From Moraxellaceae bacterium (lineage in GTDB: Bacteria > Pseudomonadota > Gammaproteobacteria > Pseudomonadales > Ketobacteraceae): a DNA stretch of 16,009 nucleotides. Both the position numbers and the translations under genes were made by a program. The stretch is taken from assembly GCA_002402125.1 (NCBI GenBank), contig NVVG01000099.1, forward strand, positions 1 to 16,009. Direction: 5' to 3'. This document shows positions 1-6,092 of the stretch, piece by piece. The notes below the pieces were generated by a model. It did no database searches. It had not been told where the DNA came from and saw nothing but the letters and a program-made list of their open reading frames with translations. Each line of letters begins with the position of its first letter. The stretch's first letter is position 1.

Positions 1-121
1 CACCCGTAGCGCCAGCCAGACGAGCAATAGCAACGCCCTCAGGGGAAATTTCTACGCCTAAAACGTCGGAATCCCTGCCACGCCCTTTTTTCCAGATTTT
101 CGTTAAAGCCTGCAACATCAT
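1..121 (-). CDS. PilM/MshI-like pilus assembly protein, N-terminal fragment (partial)
   Basis: Only the first 40 codons are inside the window; the frame is open to the left edge. The visible product starts MMLQALTKIWKKGR and continues with LGVEISPEGVAIARL. A short basic, Trp-containing head followed by a 'LG(V/I)xxSPxGVA(L/I)AR' strand is what I expect at the start of MSHA biogenesis protein MshI and related PilM-type actin-like proteins, which sit on the cytoplasmic face of the inner membrane in type IV pilus assembly. Two adjacent in-frame ATGs (119-121 and 116-118) are possible starts, and neither has a strong ribosome-binding site. It is transcribed away from bluB and is probably the first gene of its operon, since 558 bases without a gene lie upstream. 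The assignment rests on a short fragment, so another actin-like ATPase is possible. Confidence 0.45.
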   Translation of the reverse strand, partial: MMLQALTKIWKKGRGRDSDVLGVEISPEGVAIARLAGATG

Positions 122-214
122 CAAGCACTCAAACAAACCCATTTAGACACGGTATTACTTCGAGTGTAGACCAGAGACCGTAAAGCGCCTTGATAGAGTG
201 CCCGAGGCGCCCTG

Positions 215-242
215 TTAGTACAAAACAAATCAGAAACATCAA
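215..242 (-). promoter_or_regulatory. Candidate promoter for the mshI-like gene
   Basis: On the minus strand TTGATG (242-237) and TACTAA (220-215) are separated by 16 bases, about 95 bases upstream of the first ATG of the leftward gene. Each box departs from the sigma70 consensus at two positions or fewer. This is pattern matching only. Confidence 0.3.
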
Positions 243-344
243 TTCTTATCACTAAACGGCACATTAACAGTAGATATCAGCAGCCCACACCTTAAGTTGT
301 TAGGGGTATTGGCCTTCTGCTTCCTATATAAAATCACCCATGTC

Positions 345-374
345 TTGACGCGCAGCCACCTCTAACGCTATAAC
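345..374 (+). promoter_or_regulatory. Sigma70-type promoter of the bluB riboswitch transcript
   Basis: TTGACG (345-350) and TATAAC (369-374) each match the sigma70 consensus at five of six positions and are 18 bases apart. The expected start of transcription, near 381, falls just before the P1 stem of the riboswitch at 385. That placement makes this the natural promoter for the leader RNA and bluB. Confidence 0.65.
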
Positions 375-384
375 AACCCAAATA

Positions 385-623
385 CTTTCAGGTGCCTCTG
401 ATTCAGCTCTACCACGGCTCAATCAAAGGATAATCGGGAAACCGGCAAATTCCGGTACGTGCCCAACGCTGTAATGGTAATTACTCAAATCTGCATCGAC
501 ACTGTCCTACCAACGACACTGCCCCACCAACGATGCTGCAACGCCACTAGACGACGCTAGTACATCGTCGTCCGGGAAGGCATTTGAGTAAGATGACCCT
601 AAGTCAGAAGACCGGCCTGAGAG
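385..623 (+). ncRNA. Cobalamin (B12) riboswitch controlling bluB
   Basis: The conserved core of the class-I cobalamin riboswitch is readable in order. It has GGTGCC (391-396), GGGAAACCGG (436-445) with the second CCGG at 452-455, CCCAACGCTGTAATGG (461-476), GCCACT (543-548), CGGGAAGGC (573-581), AGTAAGATGA (587-596) and a B12 box AGTCAGAAGACCGGCC (602-617). The ends close as a P1 stem, 385-392 with 616-623, with one G-U pair. ACGACG (551-556) pairs with CGTCGT (566-571) as the distal P6 arm. Adenosylcobalamin binding usually lowers expression of B12 synthesis or uptake genes, so bluB should be repressed when B12 is plentiful. GCATCG (493-498) and CGATGC (531-536) form a side stem holding a duplicated 17-base unit. 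Confidence 0.9.
497..530 (+). repeat. Imperfect 17-base tandem duplication inside the riboswitch
   Basis: Bases 497-513 and 514-530 match at 15 of 17 positions, differing by T/C at the 9th and 12th base. A third partial copy (CGA) follows at 531-533. The repeat fills the loop of the GCATCG/CGATGC stem, between the P4/P5 core and P6, in the part of the family that varies in length. Confidence 0.8.
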
Positions 624-639
624 AAACCAAGAGACGTTT

Positions 640-662
640 GGACAGACGTGTCCTCTATTTTT
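640..662 (+). terminator. Possible riboswitch expression platform (weak terminator or L13 hairpin)
   Basis: GGACA (640-644) and TGTCC (649-653) form a 5-bp stem with loop GACG. TCTATTTTT (654-662) follows, ending 17 bases before the TTG start at 680. It lies 17 bases after the riboswitch core, where an expression platform is expected. It could instead supply the L13 loop that kisses L5, or act by masking the AAGGGG ribosome-binding site at 668-673. The stem is too short to call a terminator firmly. Confidence 0.35.
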
Positions 663-679
663 CCATTAAGGGGAATACT

Positions 680-1468
680 TTGGAAAATAAACCCGTAGAA
701 AATTGCGCCGACCTCGTTAATCAAGATTTTTGTTTTACCCAAGAGGAGCGGGACGCGCTTTACAAAACCATATTTAATCGCCGGGATGTGCGCGGCCAGT
801 TCAAACCTGACGCGATCCCCGACGAGGTATTGGCTAGAGTACTGCAAGCCGCTCACCACGCGCCTTCCGTAGGCTTTATGCAACCTTGGAATTTTATTGT
901 TATACGCTCAAAAGAAACCAAACTACGTGTTCATCAAGGTTTTGTAGAAGCCAATGAAGAAGCCGCCAAACTGTTCAAAGCCGAGCGCCAAGAAACCTAT
1001 CGCAACCTAAAGTTAGAAGGCATCAAAGAATCCCCCATTAACATTTGCATTACCTGTGATCGCAACCGCTGCGGCCCTCATGTACTAGGCCGCACTCATA
1101 TAAAAACCACGGACCTCTACAGTAGTGTCTGTGCGGTACAAAATCTTTGGTTAGCGGCGAGAGCAGAAGGTTTAGGTGTGGGTTGGGTAAGCATTATCAA
1201 ACAACAAGCACTGAAAGATGCCCTCAATATCCCGGACGACATCGTTCCTATCGCTTACCTTTGTGTCGGTTACGTTTCTCACTTTAATAAAAAGCCAGAT
1301 CTTGAAAACGCTGGGTGGCGTAAACGCCTGCCGTTAGAGGACTTGGTATTTTTTGATCAGTGGAACGAGCAACGTAACGCAGAAGAAGACAGTTTAATTA
1401 AACAAATCGAACTTGATGCAGATTTCTCTGAGCAATTTATGCAATACGATGAAAACGCTCTCGAATAA
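680..1468 (+). CDS. bluB: 5,6-dimethylbenzimidazole synthase BluB
   Basis: BluB cleaves FMNH2 with O2 to make 5,6-dimethylbenzimidazole, the lower ligand of cobalamin, in the cytoplasm. The nitroreductase-fold sequence is typical: RRDVR near residue 35, AHHAPSVGFMQPWNF, RTHIKTTDLYSSVCAVQNLW, GLGVGWVSI and WRKRLPLEDLVF. D36 and S171 match in spacing the catalytic Asp32 and Ser167 of Sinorhizobium BluB as I recall that sequence. The frame opens at TTG 584, but that start lies inside the riboswitch, and the extra 32 residues look non-coding. TTG 680 has AAGGGG six bases upstream and gives 262 aa, close to relatives of about 220-230. A tail of some 30 mostly acidic residues follows the usual family end. 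A B12 riboswitch precedes it and a strong terminator follows; no other cobalamin gene is in the window. Confidence 0.93.
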   Translation: MENKPVENCADLVNQDFCFTQEERDALYKTIFNRRDVRGQFKPDAIPDEVLARVLQAAHHAPSVGFMQPWNFIVIRSKETKLRVHQGFVEANEEAAKLFKAERQETYRNLKLEGIKESPINICITCDRNRCGPHVLGRTHIKTTDLYSSVCAVQNLWLAARAEGLGVGWVSIIKQQALKDALNIPDDIVPIAYLCVGYVSHFNKKPDLENAGWRKRLPLEDLVFFDQWNEQRNAEEDSLIKQIELDADFSEQFMQYDENALE

Positions 1469-1491
1469 ATCACGCTACGTTAAACTACGAG

Positions 1492-1530
1492 CATAATGGG
1501 AAAGATCAGCGCTTCCCATTATGTTTTGTT
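1492..1530 (+). terminator. Intrinsic terminator of bluB
   Basis: An 11-bp perfect stem, CATAATGGGAA (1492-1502) with TTCCCATTATG (1513-1523), has a 10-base loop and is followed by TTTTGTT. It begins 23 bases after the bluB stop. On the minus strand the hairpin has no T run, so it serves bluB; it may still stop transcripts of the convergent cupin gene less efficiently. Confidence 0.9.
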
Positions 1531-1548
1531 AGATTACTTTGCTAGCGC

Positions 1549-1911
1549 TCAACATTCCAAATCAACGTAATTTTCAATGTTGAAACCTGGAGTACAAACA
1601 CACAAGAACACCAGGTCTTCCGTACCACTAGTATTTTCAATCTTTTGCGGCACATCTTTGTCGATGCTAACGATATCTTTTACCGATACTTTCTCAGGAG
1701 CTGAGTCACCAACAGTCACTAAGCCTTCACCGGACAAGATGACATAGCGCTCCACTACTCCTAACACTTTATGTAATGTTGTGGTTACTCCCGGCATCAC
1801 CCTTGCTTGAGCAATAGAACAACCCTCATCTGCCGAGGCAGGAAGCATCTCAATGATGAAACACTTCTCATCAGTTTCACATTCATTTTCTGGTTTATAA
1901 TGATAAATCAT
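1549..1911 (-). CDS. Small single-domain cupin protein
   Basis: This 120-residue protein has one cupin barrel (about residues 35-110). Motif 1 is PGVTTTLHKVLGVVERYVIL followed by SGEG, with H47 and E54 conserved but the second histidine of HxH missing. Motif 2 reads VPQKIENTSG, with glutamine (Q89) where the metal-binding histidine usually is; the end, LVFLCVCTPGF, is typical of the family. Known cupins include dioxygenases, isomerases and sensors; no substrate can be named here. With two of four canonical metal ligands replaced, metal binding may be weak or use other residues. It is the last gene of the leftward run trmL-MAPEG-cupin and converges on bluB. The ATG at 1911 has GGAG upstream at a long spacing. 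Confidence 0.8.
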   Translation of the reverse strand: MIYHYKPENECETDEKCFIIEMLPASADEGCSIAQARVMPGVTTTLHKVLGVVERYVILSGEGLVTVGDSAPEKVSVKDIVSIDKDVPQKIENTSGTEDLVFLCVCTPGFNIENYVDLEC

Positions 1912-1962
1912 ATATTCTAGGCTCCATTTCTTAACATTTTGAAACTGAAGTTTTTGGAATAC

Positions 1963-2340
1963 TTATATCGACAACAGAAAAATCCCAACCCAGCAACCCA
2001 TACCCGCCATCCAAACCAAAGAACGCAATGTAGCCTTATCAGCAATATATAATATCCCATACAGAACTCTACAGACAACAAAACTAACCGCTAGCGCATC
2101 CAATACATTTAGATCAATATTATTTAGTTGATAGGCCACCAAAACTGCTGCCGCAAATGCCGGAAACGCCTCAAAACTATTTATTTGTGCCCAATTCGCC
2201 CTTTGACCCCAGCCCTCAAGTTCATTCAGAAAATCCCTGGGCCCACTATTGTCAAAACCAGGTTTTGACAATTTTGCTGCCACAGTCCAAACAAATGGCA
2301 ACAAAGCCGCAATTAAAATACAAGCATACGCTATGGTCAT
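1963..2340 (-). CDS. MAPEG-family integral membrane protein
   Basis: The 125-residue product has about four hydrophobic segments (roughly 3-23, 58-72, 78-98 and 106-124). It carries the MAPEG signature RANWAQINSFEAFPAFAAAV at residues 47-66, including the N and E that in studied members help bind glutathione. MAPEG proteins include microsomal glutathione transferases and leukotriene synthases. The short bacterial versions are mostly uncharacterised, so the enzyme activity here is open. The ATG at 2340 has a very strong ribosome-binding site, AGGAGGGGG, nearby upstream. It lies 71 bases downstream of trmL and 51 bases upstream of the cupin gene on the same strand, so one transcript is likely. 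Confidence 0.88.
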   Translation of the reverse strand: MTIAYACILIAALLPFVWTVAAKLSKPGFDNSGPRDFLNELEGWGQRANWAQINSFEAFPAFAAAVLVAYQLNNIDLNVLDALAVSFVVCRVLYGILYIADKATLRSLVWMAGMGCWVGIFLLSI

Positions 2341-2411
2341 GGAATCTACCCCCTCCTAATATGATGAAATATTACAACCTGTTTTTCTGACCTTAATTTA
2401 TCGAGCATCGG

Positions 2412-2876
2412 TCACTCAAAACCTATTTGCCGCCAAGCCTCATACACAATAATCGCCACTGAATTCGATAAATTCAGACTACGACTTTCTGGCAGCATCG
2501 GTATGCGTAAACAATTATCAATCCCTAGACCGTCTCTTATGGTTTGCGGTAGGCCTCGGGTCTCAGGACCAAATAACAAATAGTCCCCCTTTTTAAAATG
2601 AATATCAGAATGATTGCGCACGCCCTTCGTTGTCAGTGCATAGATCTTTTGGGGGTTCTCTGCCATTAAAAAGTCATCATAACTTTTATGGGTCTTAACA
2701 TCGGCAAACTCGTGGTAATCCAACCCAGCCCGACGCAGCTTTTTTGTGTCCAGATCAAAACCCAAAGGCTCTATAAGGTGCAAGTTGCAGCCAGCATTAG
2801 CTGCAAGCCGAATAATATTACCGGTATTGGGGGGTATTTCGGGTTCAAAAAGCACTATATTAAACATAACAGTCAT
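2412..2876 (-). CDS. trmL: tRNA (cytidine(34)-2'-O)-methyltransferase TrmL
   Basis: TrmL is a SPOUT methyltransferase that uses S-adenosylmethionine to methylate the 2'-OH of the wobble nucleotide (C34, or cmnm5U34) in leucine tRNAs. The 154-residue length is that of the minimal family. Visible motifs are [20 protein letters not shown] near the start, [23 protein letters not shown], and the knot-forming C-terminus [20 protein letters not shown]. The last contains the cofactor-binding loop of the trefoil knot. E. coli TrmL starts at the equivalent of the second methionine (ATG 2867, [10 protein letters not shown]); neither ATG shows a clear ribosome-binding site, so the exact start is uncertain by three codons. 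The gene follows the secB terminator closely. Confidence 0.95.
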   Translation of the reverse strand: MTVMFNIVLFEPEIPPNTGNIIRLAANAGCNLHLIEPLGFDLDTKKLRRAGLDYHEFADVKTHKSYDDFLMAENPQKIYALTTKGVRNHSDIHFKKGDYLLFGPETRGLPQTIRDGLGIDNCLRIPMLPESRSLNLSNSVAIIVYEAWRQIGFE

Positions 2877-2904
2877 TCAACAAATAGAGTACGAGGCTAA
2901 ATAT

Positions 2905-2939
2905 AAAAAGCCCGCGTCGTTGCGGGCTTGTTGCGGGCT
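2905..2939 (-). terminator. Terminator of the secB operon with a duplicated arm
   Basis: AGCCCGC (2909-2915) pairs with GCGGGCT (2922-2928), a 7-bp G+C-rich stem. Read leftwards from secB it is followed by TTTTTATATTT (2908-2898). A second copy of TTGCGGGCT (2931-2939) directly follows the first (2920-2928), so the single complementary arm could pair with either copy. On the plus strand the second copy is followed by CTTTATAT, a weak T run, so some activity in the other direction is possible. Confidence 0.8.
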
Positions 2940-2991
2940 CTTTATATCAATTGCTCAGCAGAAAGGCGTAGCCCTCCACTTTACAGCAATC

Positions 2992-3462
2992 TTAATGTGT
3001 CGCTTCACCTTCACCCTTTAGCTGGGCTTGTTGACGACGTATCTGTTCTGCGAAGGCCGCTTCAAAATTAATCGGCTGCAATAATAACTGCGGGAAAGTA
3101 CCACGAGAAACAACATCCGACACGACTTCTCTTACATAAGGGAACAGTATGTTTGCACACACGCCTTTAAGCACATGTTCTAACTGAACACCTTCGATAC
3201 CTTCAATGGTAAACAGTCCGGCCTGCTGAACCTCTACAATAAACGCAACAGAGTCTTCTACTTTGGCAGTAACCGTTACTTTTAATACAACCTCATGTAC
3301 ATTGTCTTTCACGATGGTTGAGGAATTATTTACTTCCAGATTTACTTCGGGTTTCCACTCTTTCTTGAAAACATCTGGCGTATTTGGCGCTTCGTAAGAG
3401 AGGTCCTTTAGATAAAGACGCTGTAACTGGAAATTGTTCTTCTTCGCTTGTTCTTCAGCCAT
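2992..3462 (-). CDS. secB: Protein-export chaperone SecB
   Basis: SecB is a cytoplasmic homotetrameric chaperone that keeps precursor proteins unfolded and passes them to SecA. The 156-residue length and sequence are typical: FQLQRLYLKDLSYEAPNTP at residues 11-29, EVVLKVTVTAKV, the QQAGLFTIEGIE strand, and the C-terminal NILFPYVREVVSDVVSRGTF followed by FPQLLLQPINF. The tail QAQLKGEGEATH lacks the metal-binding cysteines of SecA and fits the flexible SecB end. The ATG at 3462 has AAGGA eight bases upstream. It is the last gene of the rhodanese-grxC-secB run, an arrangement also known in E. coli and Pseudomonas, and is followed by a terminator. Confidence 0.97.
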   Translation of the reverse strand: MAEEQAKKNNFQLQRLYLKDLSYEAPNTPDVFKKEWKPEVNLEVNNSSTIVKDNVHEVVLKVTVTAKVEDSVAFIVEVQQAGLFTIEGIEGVQLEHVLKGVCANILFPYVREVVSDVVSRGTFPQLLLQPINFEAAFAEQIRRQQAQLKGEGEATH

Positions 3463-3562
3463 GGGTGTAATTCCTTAACAAATAAATTATTTTTTGATTA
3501 TTGTTAATTAAACGTAACTTATTCAATAGTGCCCGTTCTAATAGCGCTTGTTTTAAGCTCGC

Positions 3563-3823
3563 TTAATCGACAGCGACTAACATCGCGTCCAGCTTTCCAG
3601 TCCGATCCAGTGCAAGCAGTTCATCGCAACCACCGACATGAAAAGTACCTATCCAAATTTGGGGGACTGTCTGCCTACCGCTCAACAGTTCCATTTCTTG
3701 CCTTAATGCTGGCTGACGAGATACATCAATATCCTGAAATTCCACACCCTTTTTTGTTAACATGTGTTTGGCACGAATACAGTAGGGGCACCAAGGTGTT
3801 GTATATATCTTTACTTCATTCAT
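3563..3823 (-). CDS. grxC: Glutaredoxin 3 (GrxC)
   Basis: This is an 86-residue dithiol glutaredoxin that reduces protein disulfides and glutathione mixed disulfides in the cytoplasm. The thioredoxin fold is complete, with redox centre CPYC (C12-C15) after KIYTTPW, the cis-proline loop TVPQIWI, and the glutathione-binding GGCDEL segment near residue 65. It lies 56 bases downstream of the rhodanese gene and 100 bases upstream of secB on the same strand. The gene order matches the conserved yibN-grxC-secB cluster of gammaproteobacteria, which supports the name. Confidence 0.96.
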   Translation of the reverse strand: MNEVKIYTTPWCPYCIRAKHMLTKKGVEFQDIDVSRQPALRQEMELLSGRQTVPQIWIGTFHVGGCDELLALDRTGKLDAMLVAVD

Positions 3824-3879
3824 ATTTCTACTTCGATATCGCTGAAATCTTTTCGGCTTTAATTTCTATCCTTTAATAC

Positions 3880-4296
3880 TTAACCTTTAATCAAGGGCAA
3901 GCTATCGGCGCTCCAGGTAGCAATACCGCCGGTTAAACGGCGAACGTCCTTAAAGCCGTGTTTGGTAAGAATTTTTCCTGCGGCGCCAGAATGCTGCCCC
4001 ATCTTACATACCAAAACTATGGGGGCGTCTTTATGAGAATTCAACTCCGATACGCGATCTTCCAGCTTAACAAACGGAATATTTTTCGACTCGGTGATAT
4101 GCCCTAATCCAAACTCCTTACGATCACGCACATCAAGAACCAAAGCCCCTTGACTATTAACCAAATTAGTCAATTGCTGTGAACTCACGCCCTTACCGCC
4201 TCGGCGAGATTCTAGAAACAAAAATGCAGCTAACAAGGCTACAAAACTACCAACCAAAGCCATATGGCTCATTGCAAATTCAATTACGCGGTCCAT
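3880..4296 (-). CDS. yibN: Membrane-anchored rhodanese-like sulfurtransferase (YibN type)
   Basis: The 138-residue product has one N-terminal transmembrane segment (about 12-28) and one rhodanese domain (about 37-136). The domain has VLDVRDRKEFGLGHI and the active-site loop VCKMGQHSGAAG, with the candidate catalytic Cys at residue 97. Rhodaneses carry a persulfide on this cysteine; the physiological acceptor is not known. E. coli YibN, as I recall it, lacks a cysteine in exactly this loop position, so this copy looks more like an active enzyme. The open frame extends to a TTG at 4317, but ATG 4296 has AAGGGG six bases upstream and starts MDRVIEF, like relatives. It is the first gene of the rhodanese-grxC-secB operon and diverges from gpmI. 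Confidence 0.88.
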   Translation of the reverse strand: MDRVIEFAMSHMALVGSFVALLAAFLFLESRRGGKGVSSQQLTNLVNSQGALVLDVRDRKEFGLGHITESKNIPFVKLEDRVSELNSHKDAPIVLVCKMGQHSGAAGKILTKHGFKDVRRLTGGIATWSADSLPLIKG

Positions 4297-4387
4297 CAAA
4301 GGCCCCTTATCAAACAAAAGAAAACTAAATCAACGAAGATGTGGCTGAGGAGTATACACGCTAGCGAAGAAAGGCCAAACCCTCCGC

Positions 4388-4415
4388 TTTATCTGTAGCA
4401 AATTTAGGGTAAAAT
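4388..4415 (+). promoter_or_regulatory. Candidate promoter for gpmI
   Basis: TTTATC (4388-4393) and TAAAAT (4410-4415) are 16 bases apart, about 65 bases upstream of the gpmI start. The -10 box matches five of six consensus positions; the -35 box is weak. Confidence 0.4.
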
Positions 4416-4428
4416 GCTCCCAATTCAA
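4401..4428 (-). promoter_or_regulatory. Candidate promoter for the rhodanese-grxC-secB operon
   Basis: On the minus strand TTGAAT (4428-4423) and TAAATT (4406-4401) are 16 bases apart. The site overlaps the candidate gpmI promoter, so the two divergent transcripts could compete for polymerase. The evidence is consensus similarity only. Confidence 0.33.
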
Positions 4429-4478
4429 ACGCGAACAACCTTAACAGGTTAGCTTTCTAGATTATAGGTGTAACTTCA

Positions 4479-6026
4479 GTGACGAATTCAACCAAGCGTA
4501 AGCCCCATGTACTTGTTATTCTTGATGGCTGGGGCCACCGAGAAACGGAAGACAACAATGCCATTGCCCAGGCACAAACACCTTGCTGGGACTCGCTATG
4601 GTCAAATCGTCCACATACATTAATCTCCAGCTCTGGCATGGATGTTGGGCTACCCGATGGGCAAATGGGCAACTCTGAGGTTGGTCATATGAATTTGGGG
4701 GCCGGCCGTGTGGTCTACCAAAATTTCACGCTAATCACCAAAGCCATAGAAACCGGTGATTTTTTCAATAACCAAGCGCTTTGCGAGGCCGTTGATAAAG
4801 CGGTTGCTGCCGACAAAGCAGTCCATTTAATGGGTTTATTGTCCCCCGGTGGCGTACACAGCCACCAAGGTCACATCCAGGCGATGATAGACATGGCGGT
4901 TAAACGTGGCGCCAAACAGGTCTACGTCCATGCATTCCTTGATGGTAGAGACACCCCGCCAAGATCCGCCGAAACCTCCATCGATACAATTGACCAACAA
5001 CTAAGGTCGCTCAACGTCGGCCGTATTGCATCCATTATCGGGCGATACTATGCAATGGATAGAGATAACCGCTGGGATAGAGTAGAAGCAGCTTACAATA
5101 TGCTCACTACGGGTGCGGCCGAGTATTCTGCCCCTAGCGCGGCAGAAGGCCTAGCACTGGCCTATAAAAATGATTTGTCAGACGAATTTGTAAAACCCAC
5201 CATCATCGCGGCAGAGGGCGAAACTCCCGCCAGCATTGAAGATGATGATGCGGTGATATTCATGAACTTTCGCGCAGATCGTGCCCGCGAGATCACTCGT
5301 AGCTTTGTCTCCGATGACTTTAGCGACTTTACTCGCACCAAACGCCCGGCTTTATCCAGCTTTGTGATGTTAACGCATTATGCTGATGACATCGATGCAC
5401 CCTGTGCTTTTCCACCCCGCCCCCTTGCGAACGTGTACGGTGAATACCTGAGTAACCAAGGCAAGACCCAACTGCGGATCGCAGAAACTGAAAAATATGC
5501 CCATGTGACTTTCTTTTTTAGTGGTGGCCGAGAAGCCTTATTCGAAGGAGAGGAGAGAAAATTAATCAAGTCTCCCGATGTTGCCACCTACGACCTGCAA
5601 CCTGAGATGAGCGCACCGGAAGTCACCGATGAACTAGTAAAAGCAATCACCAATGGGCAGTATGACGCCATTGTATGTAACTTCGCCAATGGCGATATGG
5701 TTGGGCATACTGGCGTACTGTCCGCTGCAATAAAAGCCGTAGAAGCACTCGACGCTTGTCTTGAAAAAGTCGTCGCCGCAGTTGAGGCTGTGGATGGTCA
5801 CATGTTAATTACCGCAGATCATGGCAATTGTGAACAAATGGCGGATGCCAGTACCGGCCAACCTCATACCGCCCATACCTGCGAACTCGTCCCACTGGTC
5901 TATATTGGTAACCGAGAGCTGTCTTTGCAACAAAAAGGCGGCACGTTATCAGATATAGCCCCAACATTACTCAAATTGATGGACTTACCTCAACCAGAAG
6001 AAATGACAGGCACCGCGTTAATTTAG
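4479..6026 (+). CDS. gpmI: 2,3-bisphosphoglycerate-independent phosphoglycerate mutase
   Basis: This cytoplasmic enzyme interconverts 3- and 2-phosphoglycerate in glycolysis and gluconeogenesis using two Mn ions and a phosphoserine intermediate. The 515-residue length is usual. VLVILDGWG near residue 16 gives the first metal ligand. [20 protein letters not shown] places the phosphorylated serine at S66. [11 protein letters not shown] and DRDNRWDR belong to the substrate-binding domain; [25 protein letters not shown] and [11 protein letters not shown] supply the remaining metal and substrate ligands. The start is a GTG at 4479 with AGGTG 9 bases upstream, and the product begins one short stretch before the conserved strand. 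Gene order with envC and yibQ is conserved in E. coli, and with ctpA in Pseudomonas. Every key motif is present. Confidence 0.97.
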   Translation: MTNSTKRKPHVLVILDGWGHRETEDNNAIAQAQTPCWDSLWSNRPHTLISSSGMDVGLPDGQMGNSEVGHMNLGAGRVVYQNFTLITKAIETGDFFNNQALCEAVDKAVAADKAVHLMGLLSPGGVHSHQGHIQAMIDMAVKRGAKQVYVHAFLDGRDTPPRSAETSIDTIDQQLRSLNVGRIASIIGRYYAMDRDNRWDRVEAAYNMLTTGAAEYSAPSAAEGLALAYKNDLSDEFVKPTIIAAEGETPASIEDDDAVIFMNFRADRAREITRSFVSDDFSDFTRTKRPALSSFVMLTHYADDIDAPCAFPPRPLANVYGEYLSNQGKTQLRIAETEKYAHVTFFFSGGREALFEGEERKLIKSPDVATYDLQPEMSAPEVTDELVKAITNGQYDAIVCNFANGDMVGHTGVLSAAIKAVEALDACLEKVVAAVEAVDGHMLITADHGNCEQMADASTGQPHTAHTCELVPLVYIGNRELSLQQKGGTLSDIAPTLLKLMDLPQPEEMTGTALI

Positions 6027-6092
6027 CAGCGCGTGACTGAACCGCTCTCTTCGGCAAACGCCACAACAGCATTCGACACAATCAGAGGCATT

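Noticed and set aside
185..210. Hairpin GCGCCT/AGGCGC in the leader between the mshI-like gene and bluB
   Set aside because: A 6-bp stem with a 14-base loop and no T run on either strand; it lies upstream of the bluB promoter and I cannot tie it to a function.
497..533. CRISPR-like or mobile repeat at the 17-base duplication
   Set aside because: Only two units with no spacers, and the segment sits inside a riboswitch.
584..679. N-terminal extension of bluB from TTG 584
   Set aside because: The codons overlap the riboswitch, the peptide looks non-coding, and the family N-terminus fits the start at 680 with a good ribosome-binding site.
2688..2900. Plus-strand open frames opposite trmL
   Set aside because: They are antisense to a clearly conserved gene, have no family motifs and no supporting ribosome-binding site.
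5378..5587. Minus-strand open frame within gpmI
   Set aside because: It is a shadow of the gpmI reading frame with no recognisable protein features.
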